Origin: Alteriqipengyuania halimionae
GTDB taxonomy: Bacteria > Pseudomonadota > Alphaproteobacteria > Sphingomonadales > Sphingomonadaceae
Assembly: GCF_009827575.1 (NCBI RefSeq)
Contig: NZ_WTYR01000001.1
Span: 1,116,001-1,180,000 of the forward strand
DNA length: 64,000 bases
Direction of reading: 5' to 3'
The first letter of the stretch is position 1; each line of letters opens with the position of its first letter. Both the position numbers and the translations under genes were made by a program. Below the pieces are notes generated by a model. It ran no database searches. It was given only the letters and a program-made list of their open reading frames with translations, and had not been told where the DNA came from. Below, piece by piece: positions 24,029 through 34,283 of this stretch.

Positions 24029-25798
24029 CTAGCCCTCCTGCTGCGCGGCGATCCAGCGATCGATATGCGCGTCGAGCACGTCGAGCGGGACCGCGCCGTT
24101 TTCGAGCACCGCGTCGTGAAATGCGCGCAGATCGAATTCGCTGCCCAAGGCTTCTTCGGCCCGGGCGCGCAGCTCGCGGATTTTCAGCTCGCCGATCTTG
24201 TAGGCCAGCGCCTGACCGGGCCAGGTAATGTAGCGATTGACCTCGGCATCGATATTGCCCGCCGACAGCGCAGTGTGCTCGGTCATGAAATCGACCGCTT
24301 GTTGCTTGGTCCAGCCCTTCGAATGCAAGCCCGTATCGACGACGAGACGGGTGGCGCGCCACATCTCGTAGCTGAGGCGCCCCATCTGCTTGGCCGGGGT
24401 ATCGTAGATCCCCATCTCGATCCCGAGGCGTTCCGAATAGAGTCCCCAGCCCTCGACGAAGGCGGTGAAGAACGTGCCGTTGCGGCGCAGCGGGTGGAGA
24501 TCGAGCTCCTGTTGCAGCGCAATCTGGTGATGGTGGCCCGGCACGGCTTCATGCGATCCGAGCGCAGGCAGTTCGTAGAGTGGGCGCTGGTCGAGCTCGG
24601 TCGTGTTGACGCGATAGATGCCCGGCTGCCCGGTCTCGAGCGATCCGGATTCGTAATAGGCGGTTGTGTTGCCCGGCGCCTGCGCGGCAGGGATCGGCAG
24701 CACGGTGTAGGGTTGGCGCGGGAGCAAGCCGAACAGCTTGGGCATCCAGCCATCGATCTGTTTCGCCAGCGCGCTCGCCGCTTCCATCAGCTCGTCGGGC
24801 GTTTTGGCGTAATATTGCGGATCGGTCCGCAAGTGCTCGATGAACGCCTCGCGGGTGTCGTATCCGGCCTCGGCGGCGACCCCCTCCATCTCGGCACGGA
24901 TGCGCGTCACTTCCGAAAGTCCCAGCTCATGGACCTGATCGGCGGTCATATCGGTGGTGGTGAAGCTGCCGACGAGGTAATCGTAATATTCCTTGCCGCC
25001 CGGCGTGGCGGCGATACCCGGTGCACCCGTGCGGCACTCCGGCTCGTATTCGTCCCGATAGAAGTCGAAGAACTCTTCGTAGGCCGGGTAGATATCCTCG
25101 GCGATCACCTGGACGGCGCGCGCCTTGTATTGCGCCCATTGTTCGTCGCTGATGGTGGCCGGTTTCTGGCGGAACGGACCGTAAAATACGCTTTCTTCGG
25201 GCGCTCCGGCGATCAGCGTAGAGAGGCGCTCGACCGTGCCTTCCATCGGCGCGCAGGCCTGGGTCAGTCCCTTGTCGATCGCCACCCGCGTGCGGACGAT
25301 GCCCTGCCGGTTGTAACCGGGATAGGCTTCGAGCCGCTGGAGATAGCTCTCGTAATCGGTCGCCGTGAAGAAAGGCGAGCGGTTGGCGAGGCCCGGCAGT
25401 GAAGAGAACCAGCCACCGCGATTGGTGAAGAGCACGTAGCGTGCCTGATCGAAGGCCGATCCCTTCACCGCATCTTCGAGACTGGTCTTCACAATCCCGT
25501 AATCGACCCGCAAATCGTCGGGCAACTTGCTCTCGTCGATCGCGTTCAGCCGGGCAAGGAATGCGCGAGTTTCGGCGATCTCGCGGTCGTATTTCTCGAT
25601 CGTCATGTCGCCCAGCTTGCCGTCGTTTCGGCGATCGCCGACACTTTCGGAAAGCCACGGCGAGTTGTCGAGCGACCACTGCCAGATGTCTTCGCGCGCC
25701 TGCTTGTAGTCGTCCGCCTCGCCGGCGAGCGCGGGGGCGGCCAGCGCGAAGGTCAGCGTCACGGTGATCGCGGCGGCAATTCGGCGGATCGGATGCAT
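24029..25798 (-). CDS. Secreted DUF885 family metallopeptidase-like protein
   Basis: A 589-residue protein starting MHPIRRIAAAITVTLTFALA, with a clear Sec signal peptide cleaved near ALAG. The C-terminal half has HEAVPGHHHQ, the HExxxxHH-like zinc site of the DUF885 family, followed by FVEGWGLYSERLG, which supplies the next Glu. Length is typical for the family (about 580-620). It is probably a periplasmic zinc peptidase, though the substrates of DUF885 proteins are mostly unknown. The start at 25798 is chosen because it begins the signal peptide. Confidence 0.8.
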   Translation of the reverse strand: MHPIRRIAAAITVTLTFALAAPALAGEADDYKQAREDIWQWSLDNSPWLSESVGDRRNDGKLGDMTIEKYDREIAETRAFLARLNAIDESKLPDDLRVDYGIVKTSLEDAVKGSAFDQARYVLFTNRGGWFSSLPGLANRSPFFTATDYESYLQRLEAYPGYNRQGIVRTRVAIDKGLTQACAPMEGTVERLSTLIAGAPEESVFYGPFRQKPATISDEQWAQYKARAVQVIAEDIYPAYEEFFDFYRDEYEPECRTGAPGIAATPGGKEYYDYLVGSFTTTDMTADQVHELGLSEVTRIRAEMEGVAAEAGYDTREAFIEHLRTDPQYYAKTPDELMEAASALAKQIDGWMPKLFGLLPRQPYTVLPIPAAQAPGNTTAYYESGSLETGQPGIYRVNTTELDQRPLYELPALGSHEAVPGHHHQIALQQELDLHPLRRNGTFFTAFVEGWGLYSERLGIEMGIYDTPAKQMGRLSYEMWRATRLVVDTGLHSKGWTKQQAVDFMTEHTALSAGNIDAEVNRYITWPGQALAYKIGELKIRELRARAEEALGSEFDLRAFHDAVLENGAVPLDVLDAHIDRWIAAQQEG

Positions 25799-25900
25799 GC
25801 AAAGTCTCCCTGTTGGCCGCGTGCTGCCATGGGGACGCGCGCTTGCCAAGCCGTGACAGGGCGCGGCGAGATGCTATGGGCAGCTGCAAAGGAGACACAC

Positions 25901-26704
25901 ATGGCCGACCCGATCCTCTACGAGCGCGATGATGACGGTATCGTCATCCTCACCCTCAACCTGCCCGAAAAGCGCAATCCGATTTCGGATCCGAGCGTAG
26001 TCGAGGGCCTGGAGGACGCGCTGGCGCGGCTCGACGACGATCGCCAGGCGCGAGTCGCGATCCTGACCGGGGCGGGCAGCTCGTTCAGCTCGGGCGGCGA
26101 TCTCAAGGCGATGAAGGACGGCACCGGCCTGCGCGACCCCAGCCCCGTGCGGACCCGCCACAACTACAAGCGCGGCATCCAGCGCCTGCCGCTCGCCTTC
26201 GCGGCGTGCGAAGTGCCGATCATCGCGGCGGTCAACGGCTATGCGATTGGCGCAGGCTGCGATCTGGCCTGCATGTGTGACCTGCGGGTTGCCAATGAAA
26301 GCGCCAAATTCGCCGAGAGTTTCGTCAAATTGGGCATCATCCCCGGCGATGGCGGCGCGTGGTTACTGCCTAAGGTGATCGGCCACGCCAAGGCCGCCGA
26401 AATGGCGCTGACCGGCGATATGATCGACGCGCAACAGGCCTTCGCCTGGGGGCTCGTCAGCCAGGTCGTGCCCGACGACGAATTGCTCGATGCGGCAAAA
26501 AAGCTCGCCAAGCGGATCGCGGTCAATCCCTCGCACGCAGTGCGGATGACTCGGCGCCTACTGTGGGAAGCCAAGCGGTCCGATCTCGCCACGATGCTGG
26601 AAATGTCGGCGGCGATGCAGGCGGTCTCACACACCACCAGTGATCATGATGAGGCGGTTAATGCCTTCATTGAAAAGAGAAAACCGGTTTTCAAGGGGGA
26701 CTGA
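25901..26704 (+). CDS. Enoyl-CoA hydratase/isomerase family protein
   Basis: A 267-residue crotonase-fold protein. SSGGDLKAMKDG forms the first half of the oxyanion hole; AAVNGYAIGAGCDLACMCDLRVA the second. Glu in FAESFVKLGIIPGDGG sits where catalytic Glu residues are found, followed by LTGDMIDAQQAFAWGLV. It probably hydrates trans-2-enoyl-CoA in fatty-acid beta-oxidation. The ATG at 25901 has AAGGAGA nine bases upstream; longer in-frame starts run into the divergent DUF885 promoter. It stands alone before the riboflavin gene. Confidence 0.88.
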   Translation: MADPILYERDDDGIVILTLNLPEKRNPISDPSVVEGLEDALARLDDDRQARVAILTGAGSSFSSGGDLKAMKDGTGLRDPSPVRTRHNYKRGIQRLPLAFAACEVPIIAAVNGYAIGAGCDLACMCDLRVANESAKFAESFVKLGIIPGDGGAWLLPKVIGHAKAAEMALTGDMIDAQQAFAWGLVSQVVPDDELLDAAKKLAKRIAVNPSHAVRMTRRLLWEAKRSDLATMLEMSAAMQAVSHTTSDHDEAVNAFIEKRKPVFKGD

Positions 26705-26769
26705 ACCCTAGTGTACATATACGGGTGCAAGGCTTGAAACCACACTTCAGTGTGATTATAGGCGCCCGC

Positions 26770-28038
26770 ATGTCACATCCTATTGTCGAACGCGTTCGTT
26801 CACTCGTCGAAGACGGGTCTTTCTCCAAAGCCGGTCTGGCCCGCGCCGCCGGGCTCCACGCCAACACGCTGCGCGATTGCGCCGAGGATGGCTGGAACCC
26901 CACCGCCGATACGCTGAACAAGCTCGAGCGCTTCCTCGACGCGCAGGATGAAACGCCTGTGCTGGTCGGGATCGAGGAGATCATCGAGGAAGCGCGCAAC
27001 GGCCGCATGTTCGTGTTGGTCGACGACGAGGATCGCGAGAACGAAGGCGACCTCGTTATTCCCGCGCAGATGGCGACCCCGCAGGCGATCAATTTCATGG
27101 CCACCCATGGCCGCGGCCTGATCTGCCTTTCGCTGGCCCGCAAGCGGGTCGAGGAACTCGGGCTCGACCTGATGAGCCGCAAGAACGGCACCCGCCACGA
27201 AACCGCCTTCACGGTCTCGATCGAGGCGCGCGAAGGCGTCACCACCGGCATTTCCGCGGCCGACCGCGCGCGCACCGTTTCGGTCGCGATCGATAGTTCG
27301 CGCGACGAGAGCGACATCACCACGCCGGGCCACGTCTTCCCGCTGGTCGCGCGCGATGGCGGCGTGCTGGTTCGCGCCGGACACACCGAAGCCGCGGTCG
27401 ACATTTCGCGCCTCGCAGGGCTCAACCCCTCGGGCGTGATCTGCGAGATCATGAACGACGACGGCACCATGTCGCGCCTCGACGACCTGATCGGCTTCGC
27501 CCGCAAGCATAATCTCAAGATCGGCACGATCCGCGACCTGATCGCCTATCGCCGCCGCAACGATCACCTGGTCGAGCGCCTTGGCGAGCGCGACTTTACC
27601 TCGGATTATGGCGGCCAGTGGAAGCTGATCACCTATCGCAACAAGGTCGATAACAGCGAGAGCTTCGTCCTCCAGAAGGGCCATGTCGATCCCGCCAAGC
27701 CAACTCTCTCCCGCGTGCACACCATGTCGCTCCTGTCGGACATGCTGGGCGAGCCCGGCCCGTCCAAGCGCCAACTCCAGCGCGCCATGCAGGCGATCGG
27801 CGAAGAAGGCAGCGGCGTGATCGTGCTCCTCGTGCGCCCGCGCGAATCCGATCCGCTGCGCGGCGGGGACAACGATCCCGGCGCCGAATTGCGCACCTAC
27901 GGCATCGGCGCGCAGATCCTCGCCGATCTCGGCGTGCACGACATGATCCTGCTCTCCAACTCGCAGCCCAACGTGCCCGGCATCGAGGGCTACGGCATCG
28001 ATATCGTCGACACGCGCGACATTCCCGAAGGCAACTGA
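26770..28038 (+). CDS. ribB: DHBP synthase with HTH and degenerate GCHII domain (RibBX type)
   Basis: A 422-residue protein in three parts. Residues 1-60 form an XRE-like helix-turn-helix (FSKAGLARAAGLHANTLRDC). Residues about 65-275 are 3,4-dihydroxy-2-butanone-4-phosphate synthase, with DDEDRENEGDLVIPA and HGRGLICL, making the four-carbon riboflavin precursor. Residues about 280-422 have the fold of GTP cyclohydrolase II, but the zinc-binding cysteines that follow RVH in active RibA are absent (RVHTMSLLSDMLG). It is therefore a RibBX-like protein, not RibBA, and RibA must be elsewhere. ribH follows 18 bases later. No FMN riboswitch is seen upstream. Confidence 0.88.
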   Translation: MSHPIVERVRSLVEDGSFSKAGLARAAGLHANTLRDCAEDGWNPTADTLNKLERFLDAQDETPVLVGIEEIIEEARNGRMFVLVDDEDRENEGDLVIPAQMATPQAINFMATHGRGLICLSLARKRVEELGLDLMSRKNGTRHETAFTVSIEAREGVTTGISAADRARTVSVAIDSSRDESDITTPGHVFPLVARDGGVLVRAGHTEAAVDISRLAGLNPSGVICEIMNDDGTMSRLDDLIGFARKHNLKIGTIRDLIAYRRRNDHLVERLGERDFTSDYGGQWKLITYRNKVDNSESFVLQKGHVDPAKPTLSRVHTMSLLSDMLGEPGPSKRQLQRAMQAIGEEGSGVIVLLVRPRESDPLRGGDNDPGAELRTYGIGAQILADLGVHDMILLSNSQPNVPGIEGYGIDIVDTRDIPEGN

Positions 28039-28056
28039 CCCCAAAGGTAATTGATT

Positions 28057-28479
28057 ATGGCGAAATTCCTCATCGTCGAAGCCCGTTTCTACGAGACGAT
28101 CAACGACCAGCTGCTCGAAGGCGCGCGCACAGCGCTCGAGCAAGCGGGACACACGCACGAGACCATCACCGTGCCCGGCGCGCTCGAAATCCCGGGCGCG
28201 ATCGCTCTGGCGATCGAGAGCGATCGCTATGACGGGTTCGTTGCGATCGGCTGCGTGATCCGGGGCGAGACCTACCACTTTGAAATCGTCGCCGGCGAAA
28301 GCGCACGCGCGATCATGGCGTTGACGATGGACGGCATCGCCATCGGCAACGGCATCATCACGGTCGAAACCGAGAAGCAGGCCTTCGCCCGCTCCGATCC
28401 CTATCGCAAGAACAAGGGCGGCGAAGCGGCCCAGGCGGCGATCGCGATGCTCGAATTGCAAGAGCGGTTCGCAGACTGA
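28057..28479 (+). CDS. ribH: 6,7-dimethyl-8-ribityllumazine synthase
   Basis: A 140-residue lumazine synthase. It joins the RibB product to 5-amino-6-ribitylamino-uracil, the penultimate riboflavin step. Visible motifs are [43 protein letters not shown] (catalytic His region) and [14 protein letters not shown]. Length is typical. The ATG at 28057 is chosen over an in-frame TTG at 28051 because AAAGGT lies at a good distance. It is co-directional with ribB, 18 bases apart, and forms a two-gene riboflavin unit. Confidence 0.95.
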   Translation: MAKFLIVEARFYETINDQLLEGARTALEQAGHTHETITVPGALEIPGAIALAIESDRYDGFVAIGCVIRGETYHFEIVAGESARAIMALTMDGIAIGNGIITVETEKQAFARSDPYRKNKGGEAAQAAIAMLELQERFAD

Positions 28480-28705
28480 TCGATCCAGTCCGGCCGATCA
28501 CATTCGCGAACATCGCGATGTGATGCTGTAGGTTCAGGAGCACCCGCTCCGGGTCGTTATATCGGATCACGGCGACCGCTTTCCGACTCGTCACACCTGT
28601 CGATCAAGCGCTCGATTGGTCGCCGAACAGCGCCGAACAGCGAGCCGACGCATGCGATCGTTCGGCGCGATTGGCATGCCACATGTCGCGCGCTAGTCTC
28701 GCGCC

Positions 28706-30163
28706 ATGGGGACGGAGAAAACACGCGCGGTCGATCTCGACGGCACGCTGCAACGACTCGATGGCGGGTCGTGCGTCAACCAGCGCGCACTCAAGACGGC
28801 GCACGCGCTGTTCACCCTGACCCCCGGCACGCGCAACGAACCGATCTCGCTGGGGGAACTGCTTGAAGCGCTGTGGGTGCTCGAGCTAATGCTGACCTCG
28901 AACAAGGTGTCGTTCGACGGAACGCTTCCGCCGTCCAAGGTCGCGCAGTTGCAGGACGAGCTCGACGATCTGGTCCGCGACAACAATTTCGATCGCGACC
29001 TGTTCGGCCCGGTGCGCCCACGCAATCTGGCCGCGCAGACCGGCTTCATGGTCGCGTCGGCCGGGCGCGCACTCGACGATCTGGCCCCAGCTGCCACCGC
29101 CAACGGTGCCGTCGCGCCGACCGAGGGGCTCGACCAACCGTTCCGCGGGGCGTCGGATGCGTTCTTTGCCAAGCTGGCCGAGGCGAAGGAATATCTGCGC
29201 CGCTCCGATCACTGGCTGGAAAGCGAGGAATTCGCGTCGTGGGCCGATGGTGGCTTTTCGGGCAGCAAATGCGTCGCCGGGATCAGCGGGTGCGGGCCGG
29301 AGGCGATCGACGCGGCACTGGCCCTGCCCGAGACTTACGGGATCGACCGCGCGCTCGCCATGGGCACGCTCGTCAACCGCTTCCGCTTCTCCTACATCCG
29401 CCAGCTCGCCTTTGCCGGACAGGATGTCTACGTGCCGCCCGATCGCTGGCAGCGGCTCTCGCAATTCCACGCGCTGACCTTCCAGGAAGCGGTCTCGCAC
29501 CATTTCCGCGAGACCGCGATAGCCGATGCGCATCAGCTGATCGACGAGGCCAACGCCGATAGCGGCTATCGGCTCGCCCTTCCCCCGCTCGGCCTGTTCG
29601 CGTTCCTGCAAAAGGATGTGAAAAGCCCGCAGGACATTCTCGCCCGCGCCCATGCCGATTTCGCGCAATACGGCCTGCTGTTCCGGAAGTTCTCGCAGAC
29701 GACGCGCGAGCTGCCTCCACCCGAAGGCGGCTGGGTCGCCATGCTCGGCGACGAAGGGCTGGATGCAGAGCACGAGCGGATCGAACGCTTCCTGTCGGAT
29801 CGGCTTGGCAAGTTCGACCACGAAGCCCGGCATGACAACGCCTCGCTGATGCAGCGGATCAAGACCACCGCGATCGACTTCGCCACCGGCGAAGCCGGCT
29901 CGGCGATGTTCAACGCGGTCGGCGCGACGCTCAGTGTCACACTCGGCCCGCTTACCAGCGTGGGCAGTTTCATGACCGGCAAGATGCTCGGCTCGCTATA
30001 CGGCGAAGGGACCTATCGCCTGCTCGGCCATTACGACCAGTATCGCGACCTCAAGACGCGCCTGACGGGCAAGTTCGAACACGTCGAACTTTCCACGATC
30101 GAGCGCAAGGTGAAGCAGGTGTTCGGCACCGAGCTGACGCTGCAAAGCGGCCAACGCGTGTAA
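28706..30163 (+). CDS. Conserved hypothetical protein, 485 aa
   Basis: A large GC-rich protein with codon use like its chromosomal neighbours. It is mostly helical, with a Gly-rich hydrophobic stretch near the C-terminus (GSAMFNAVGATLSVTLGPLTSVGSFMTGKMLGSLYG, about 395-430) that could insert into a membrane or form a helical hairpin. No enzyme motif is recognised. It stands alone, 226 bases after ribH, and the next gene starts 38 bases later. I cannot name the family. Confidence 0.75.
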   Translation: MGTEKTRAVDLDGTLQRLDGGSCVNQRALKTAHALFTLTPGTRNEPISLGELLEALWVLELMLTSNKVSFDGTLPPSKVAQLQDELDDLVRDNNFDRDLFGPVRPRNLAAQTGFMVASAGRALDDLAPAATANGAVAPTEGLDQPFRGASDAFFAKLAEAKEYLRRSDHWLESEEFASWADGGFSGSKCVAGISGCGPEAIDAALALPETYGIDRALAMGTLVNRFRFSYIRQLAFAGQDVYVPPDRWQRLSQFHALTFQEAVSHHFRETAIADAHQLIDEANADSGYRLALPPLGLFAFLQKDVKSPQDILARAHADFAQYGLLFRKFSQTTRELPPPEGGWVAMLGDEGLDAEHERIERFLSDRLGKFDHEARHDNASLMQRIKTTAIDFATGEAGSAMFNAVGATLSVTLGPLTSVGSFMTGKMLGSLYGEGTYRLLGHYDQYRDLKTRLTGKFEHVELSTIERKVKQVFGTELTLQSGQRV

Positions 30164-30201
30164 GTTCTGGAACCTATCTGCCGACGGCCCGTCGAGCGGC
30201 C

Positions 30202-30519
30202 ATGAACGGACCCCTCGAATGGATCGCCGCCATCGGCACGATACTCGCCGCCGGTCTGATTGCCGCAGACCTTGGCCGCAAGGTCACCGGCTGGGGCTTC
30301 GTATTGTTCTGCGCGGTCGCCGTCACCTGGGTGGTGATCGGCCTGACCGACAATGCCATCCCCATCGCGGCGATGAATGCGATCCTGCTGCTGATCAACG
30401 CCTGGGGCGTGTGGCAATATTTGCTCAGCCCCAAGAACCGCCGCGTGATGGAAAAGCTCGACCACGCACAGGAGGAAGCGGAGGAACAGGTCGAACGTGA
30501 GATGGAAGACGAGGGTTAG
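30202..30519 (+). CDS. Small three-helix membrane protein
   Basis: A 105-residue protein with three hydrophobic segments (IAAIGTILAAGLIAADLG; FVLFCAVAVTWVVIGL; IAAMNAILLLINAWGVW) and a charged coiled tail ending EEAEEQVEREMEDEG. No family motif is visible. It follows the 485-aa gene by 38 bases on the same strand and may be co-transcribed with it. Confidence 0.72.
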   Translation: MNGPLEWIAAIGTILAAGLIAADLGRKVTGWGFVLFCAVAVTWVVIGLTDNAIPIAAMNAILLLINAWGVWQYLLSPKNRRVMEKLDHAQEEAEEQVEREMEDEG

Positions 30520-30539
30520 CTGCCGAGCGCAAGCCGCGC

Positions 30540-30752
30540 CTACCGTTGCGCTTCTTGGCTCAGCGTCCATGCAACCTGTACTTGGCCGGTGAAGATGGTC
30601 CGATATTTGCGGATCTCCTCTTGGGCCGCGCGATCGAAGCTGGCGAAGCTCGCGATCCGCTCCTGCACCCCGCGCTCCGCCTCGCGATTGAGCGAACGCG
30701 ATGCGGCGGGGGATTTGGGTTGGCGTCTGGGGGTGTAGGCCAGCGCAGGCCG
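30540..30752 (-). pseudogene. Coding-like remnant without start
   Basis: A minus-strand frame between a TAA (30755-30753) and a TAG (30542-30540) gives about 70 residues ending ERIASFASFDRAAQEEIRKY and RTIFTGQVQVAWTLSQEAQR, which reads like real protein with GC-rich third positions. There is no ATG; a GTG would give about 50 residues. It is either a short GTG-started gene or the tail of a decayed one. Nothing else is seen in the 468-base stretch 30520-30987. Confidence 0.3.
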
Positions 30753-30987
30753 TTAGCGGTTCGTCAGCGTGGGCAAAGATCGGGTAGGACGAGGCGGAGA
30801 AGAGCGGCCATGCGAAAGGCCTAGCGCGCTTGCCTCTTACGGGCGATTCCGTATCGTCGCCCCGGAACTCTCGGAATAGCAGTTGTTGGTGCGAAGGAAC
30901 AGGGCGGTCAAATGAGTTCCACAGGCAGGCATTGCCCTTCGGAACGGGGACGCAGCCGACCAACCGAATAGGTCCTTCAAGAGCTGA

Positions 30988-31326
30988 ATGGAAAAGGTCG
31001 CGACGTGCATGGATAGACGATCATTCTTTGCGCTTCTGCTGATAACGGCAGTGGTCTTTTTATTTTTGGAGCCCGAATCTGGGGCAAACATTTCAATATC
31101 TATATTTATTTCATCATTATGGGCGATCTTGGAACTTCAGAATTCAATAAGCCTTAGGTTGTTGAAATATTCGTTCATATACTTGATATTAGCATCAGCA
31201 ATATCATATTACTTTTTATTTGATGTGCATATTACCTATTCGTACACATATTATGCGGTCACCATGGCCAATGGCTGTTTTTTCTATACGGCCTTAAAAT
31301 ACTTTTCTTCTGGGAAAGAAGAATGA
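30988..31326 (+). CDS. AT-rich small membrane protein (recent insertion)
   Basis: A 112-residue protein with three or four membrane segments (FFALLLITAVVFLFLEP; SIFISSLWAILELQ; YSFIYLILASAISYYFLF; YYAVTMANGCFFYTAL). Its DNA is strikingly AT-rich (runs like TTATTTATTTCATC) amid a GC-rich chromosome, so it was gained from a distant source. An in-frame ATG at 31009 is a possible later start. Function is unknown. It ends 43 bases before the convergent eno gene. Confidence 0.6.
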   Translation: MEKVATCMDRRSFFALLLITAVVFLFLEPESGANISISIFISSLWAILELQNSISLRLLKYSFIYLILASAISYYFLFDVHITYSYTYYAVTMANGCFFYTALKYFSSGKEE

Positions 31327-31369
31327 TTTCCGACACGATAGTTGCGGGATCGCAGACCTGATCGTCCCG

Positions 31370-32737
<1,368 letters not shown>

Positions 32738-32746
32738 CTATGCGGC

Positions 32747-32771
32747 GGAACATTGGCAGGCAAGCCGCGTT
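32747..32771 (+). promoter_or_regulatory. EcfG-type stress promoter 1
   Basis: GGAAC (32747-32751) and CGTT (32768-32771) with exactly 16 bases between match the GGAAC-N16/17-CGTT consensus of the alphaproteobacterial general-stress sigma factor EcfG. It points into the gene at 32849, leaving a leader of about 70 bases. It marks the downstream cluster as part of the general stress response. Confidence 0.78.
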
Positions 32772-32848
32772 GGTTTGATGAAGGGTGCGGGGGAGATTTC
32801 TCCTGCACCGGCAAAAATCTGCAATCCCTAATAGGGGAAAGGACCGAT

Positions 32849-33424
32849 ATGATGGCCGACGAAAAGAAACCCACCAAGAAGAAAACCGCTCCGCGCAAGA
32901 AGGCCGCTGCCCCGAAGGCAGTCCCCGCTGCGACAACGACGACGGCGACCACCAGCAATACCGAGCAGGCGAAGAGCCGTTTCTCGGCTGCGGTCGACGA
33001 AGCCAAGGCCGGCGCCGCGCTGCTGCGCGACGAAGCCAAGGTCCGTGCCGGCGAATATCGCGGCAAGGCCCGCTCGCAGGGCGATAAGCTCGTCGGCGAT
33101 GCGAAGGGTTACAGCACCGAAGCCAAGACCTACGCCGCCGACATCGCGCGCGATGGCAAGGACAAGGCATCGGACGCGCTGGTCTCGCTCAGCAAGACTA
33201 TCGACGACACCGCCCTCCAGATCGATGAACGCTTCGGCGCCGAATACGGCGATTACGCCCGCAAGGCCGCCCGTTCGCTCCAGTCGAATGCCGACAAGCT
33301 GAAAGCCAAGGAGCTCGAGGAACTGGGTGAAGACGCCCGCGAATTCGTTCGCAAGAGCCCCGGCACGGCTGTCGGTATCGCTGCGGTCGTGGGCTACATG
33401 TTCGCCCGCGTGTTCCGTCGCTGA
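32849..33424 (+). CDS. Lys/Ala-rich ElaB/YqjD-like (DUF883-type) membrane-anchored protein
   Basis: A 191-residue protein. The N-terminus is lysine/alanine/threonine-rich (KKPTKKKTAPRKKAAAPK), like histone-type tails; the centre is a long amphipathic helix (about 45-165); the C-terminus has PGTAVGIAAVVGYMFARVF, the single membrane helix with Arg end seen in YqjD/ElaB. Those E. coli proteins tether ribosomes to the membrane in stationary phase. The ATG at 32849 follows GGGGAAAGGA. An EcfG promoter lies about 80 bases upstream. It is first of four genes. Confidence 0.78.
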   Translation: MMADEKKPTKKKTAPRKKAAAPKAVPAATTTTATTSNTEQAKSRFSAAVDEAKAGAALLRDEAKVRAGEYRGKARSQGDKLVGDAKGYSTEAKTYAADIARDGKDKASDALVSLSKTIDDTALQIDERFGAEYGDYARKAARSLQSNADKLKAKELEELGEDAREFVRKSPGTAVGIAAVVGYMFARVFRR

Positions 33425-33476
33425 TAGAACTCGACATTCCATTGACATCAGAAACTAGGGGGGCTTTTCGCACACC

Positions 33477-33923
33477 ATGACGGAGAGCCCCCCTCCCCTC
33501 GTTCGCGACAAGCATCGCGCCAAGAAAACCCCCGACAGCCCGGCGGAGCGTTCGTTGATAGACGACGTCACGCAGCTGATCGACGACGGCAAGACCTATG
33601 TCGAAGCCGAGGTCGCCTATCAGTCGACCAAGGTACAATTCATCGTCGATCACCTCGCGCAGGCTGCGCTCAAGGGTTTGATCGGCGCCGTGTTCCTGGT
33701 GATCGCGCTGATCGTTGGATCGGTCGGCGTGCTGCTCGGACTGCGTGGCATCGTCGGAATCTGGTGGGCGATCGGCATCGTTACTCTGTTCTGGGCGCTC
33801 GCTGCCGGGATCCTGTTCCAGCGCATGTTCCGCGGCTTCGACCAGATCAAGGAAGCGATGGGTGCCCGCGCCAAGGAGCGCGAGCAAAGGGGCGAAGACG
33901 ATGAAAGCGAGAACGGGGGATGA
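33477..33923 (+). CDS. Phage holin 3_6 / YqjE-like membrane protein
   Basis: A 148-residue protein with two adjacent membrane helices (LIGAVFLVIALIVGSVGVLLGL and IWWAIGIVTLFWALAAGILF) between charged ends, typical of the YqjE/Phage_holin_3_6 family found next to YqjD-like proteins. The family name reflects similarity only; no lysis role is implied. The stop overlaps the next start (ATGA). It lies 52 bases after the DUF883-type gene. Confidence 0.78.
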   Translation: MTESPPPLVRDKHRAKKTPDSPAERSLIDDVTQLIDDGKTYVEAEVAYQSTKVQFIVDHLAQAALKGLIGAVFLVIALIVGSVGVLLGLRGIVGIWWAIGIVTLFWALAAGILFQRMFRGFDQIKEAMGARAKEREQRGEDDESENGG

Positions 33924-34213
33924 GTTCGTTGCGTAACCGGCTCGAAGAAGACCACCTTGCCCGCGATGCGGCGAAAGCGATCATGCTCGCCGATTTCGAG
34001 CGCATGAAAGCCGACCTTTCCATGCGCGGGGTCGGCGGCAGGATCGCCGACACGATTTCCGAAGAGGCTTCCGAAATGAGCGAGGAAGTGATCGCACTCG
34101 CCGAAGAGAACAAGGCCGTGATCGGCGGCGTGGTGGCTGCGCTGGTCCTGTGGCTCTCGCGCGGACCGATCGGGCGATTGCTGGGTTGGGACGAGCGCGA
34201 AGACGACGAATAG
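33920..34213 (+). CDS. Small membrane-anchored stress-cluster protein
   Basis: A 97-residue protein with a helical N-terminus and one C-terminal membrane segment (VIGGVVAALVLWLSRGPIGRLL). It is translationally coupled to the YqjE-like gene by a four-base overlap. It resembles DUF3618-like or YqjK-like partners in size and layout, though I cannot fix the family. The coupled position suggests that the products act together at the inner membrane. Confidence 0.7.
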   Translation: MSSLRNRLEEDHLARDAAKAIMLADFERMKADLSMRGVGGRIADTISEEASEMSEEVIALAEENKAVIGGVVAALVLWLSRGPIGRLLGWDEREDDE

Positions 34214-34215
34214 TC

Positions 34216-34241
34216 GGAACGCGCAAGCCTCCGCATGCGTT
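34216..34241 (+). promoter_or_regulatory. EcfG-type stress promoter 2
   Basis: GGAAC (34216-34220), 17 bases, CGTT (34238-34241): a second perfect match to the EcfG consensus, 42 bases before the ATG at 34284. It gives the fourth gene of the cluster its own stress-inducible start. Confidence 0.78.
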
Positions 34242-34283
34242 GATAGAGCAAACCCGTTTTGCACCCTATCCTCCGGAGGAAAC

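Noticed and set aside
24029-25402. 467-aa plus-strand frame antisense to the DUF885 gene
   Set aside because: The minus-strand protein has a signal peptide and HEAVPGHHH motif; the plus-strand frame has His/Arg-rich composition typical of an antisense shadow.
26705-26769. FMN riboswitch before ribB
   Set aside because: The leader is only about 65 bases and lacks the conserved RFN-element sequences.
30031-30963. 310-aa minus-strand frame crossing two genes
   Set aside because: It overlaps the end of the 485-aa gene and the whole 105-aa membrane protein, with no domain and a composition typical of a shadow.
33477-33923. True phage holin
   Set aside because: It is in a conserved stress cluster with DUF883-type partners and EcfG promoters, and no endolysin is nearby; the holin name is only a family label.
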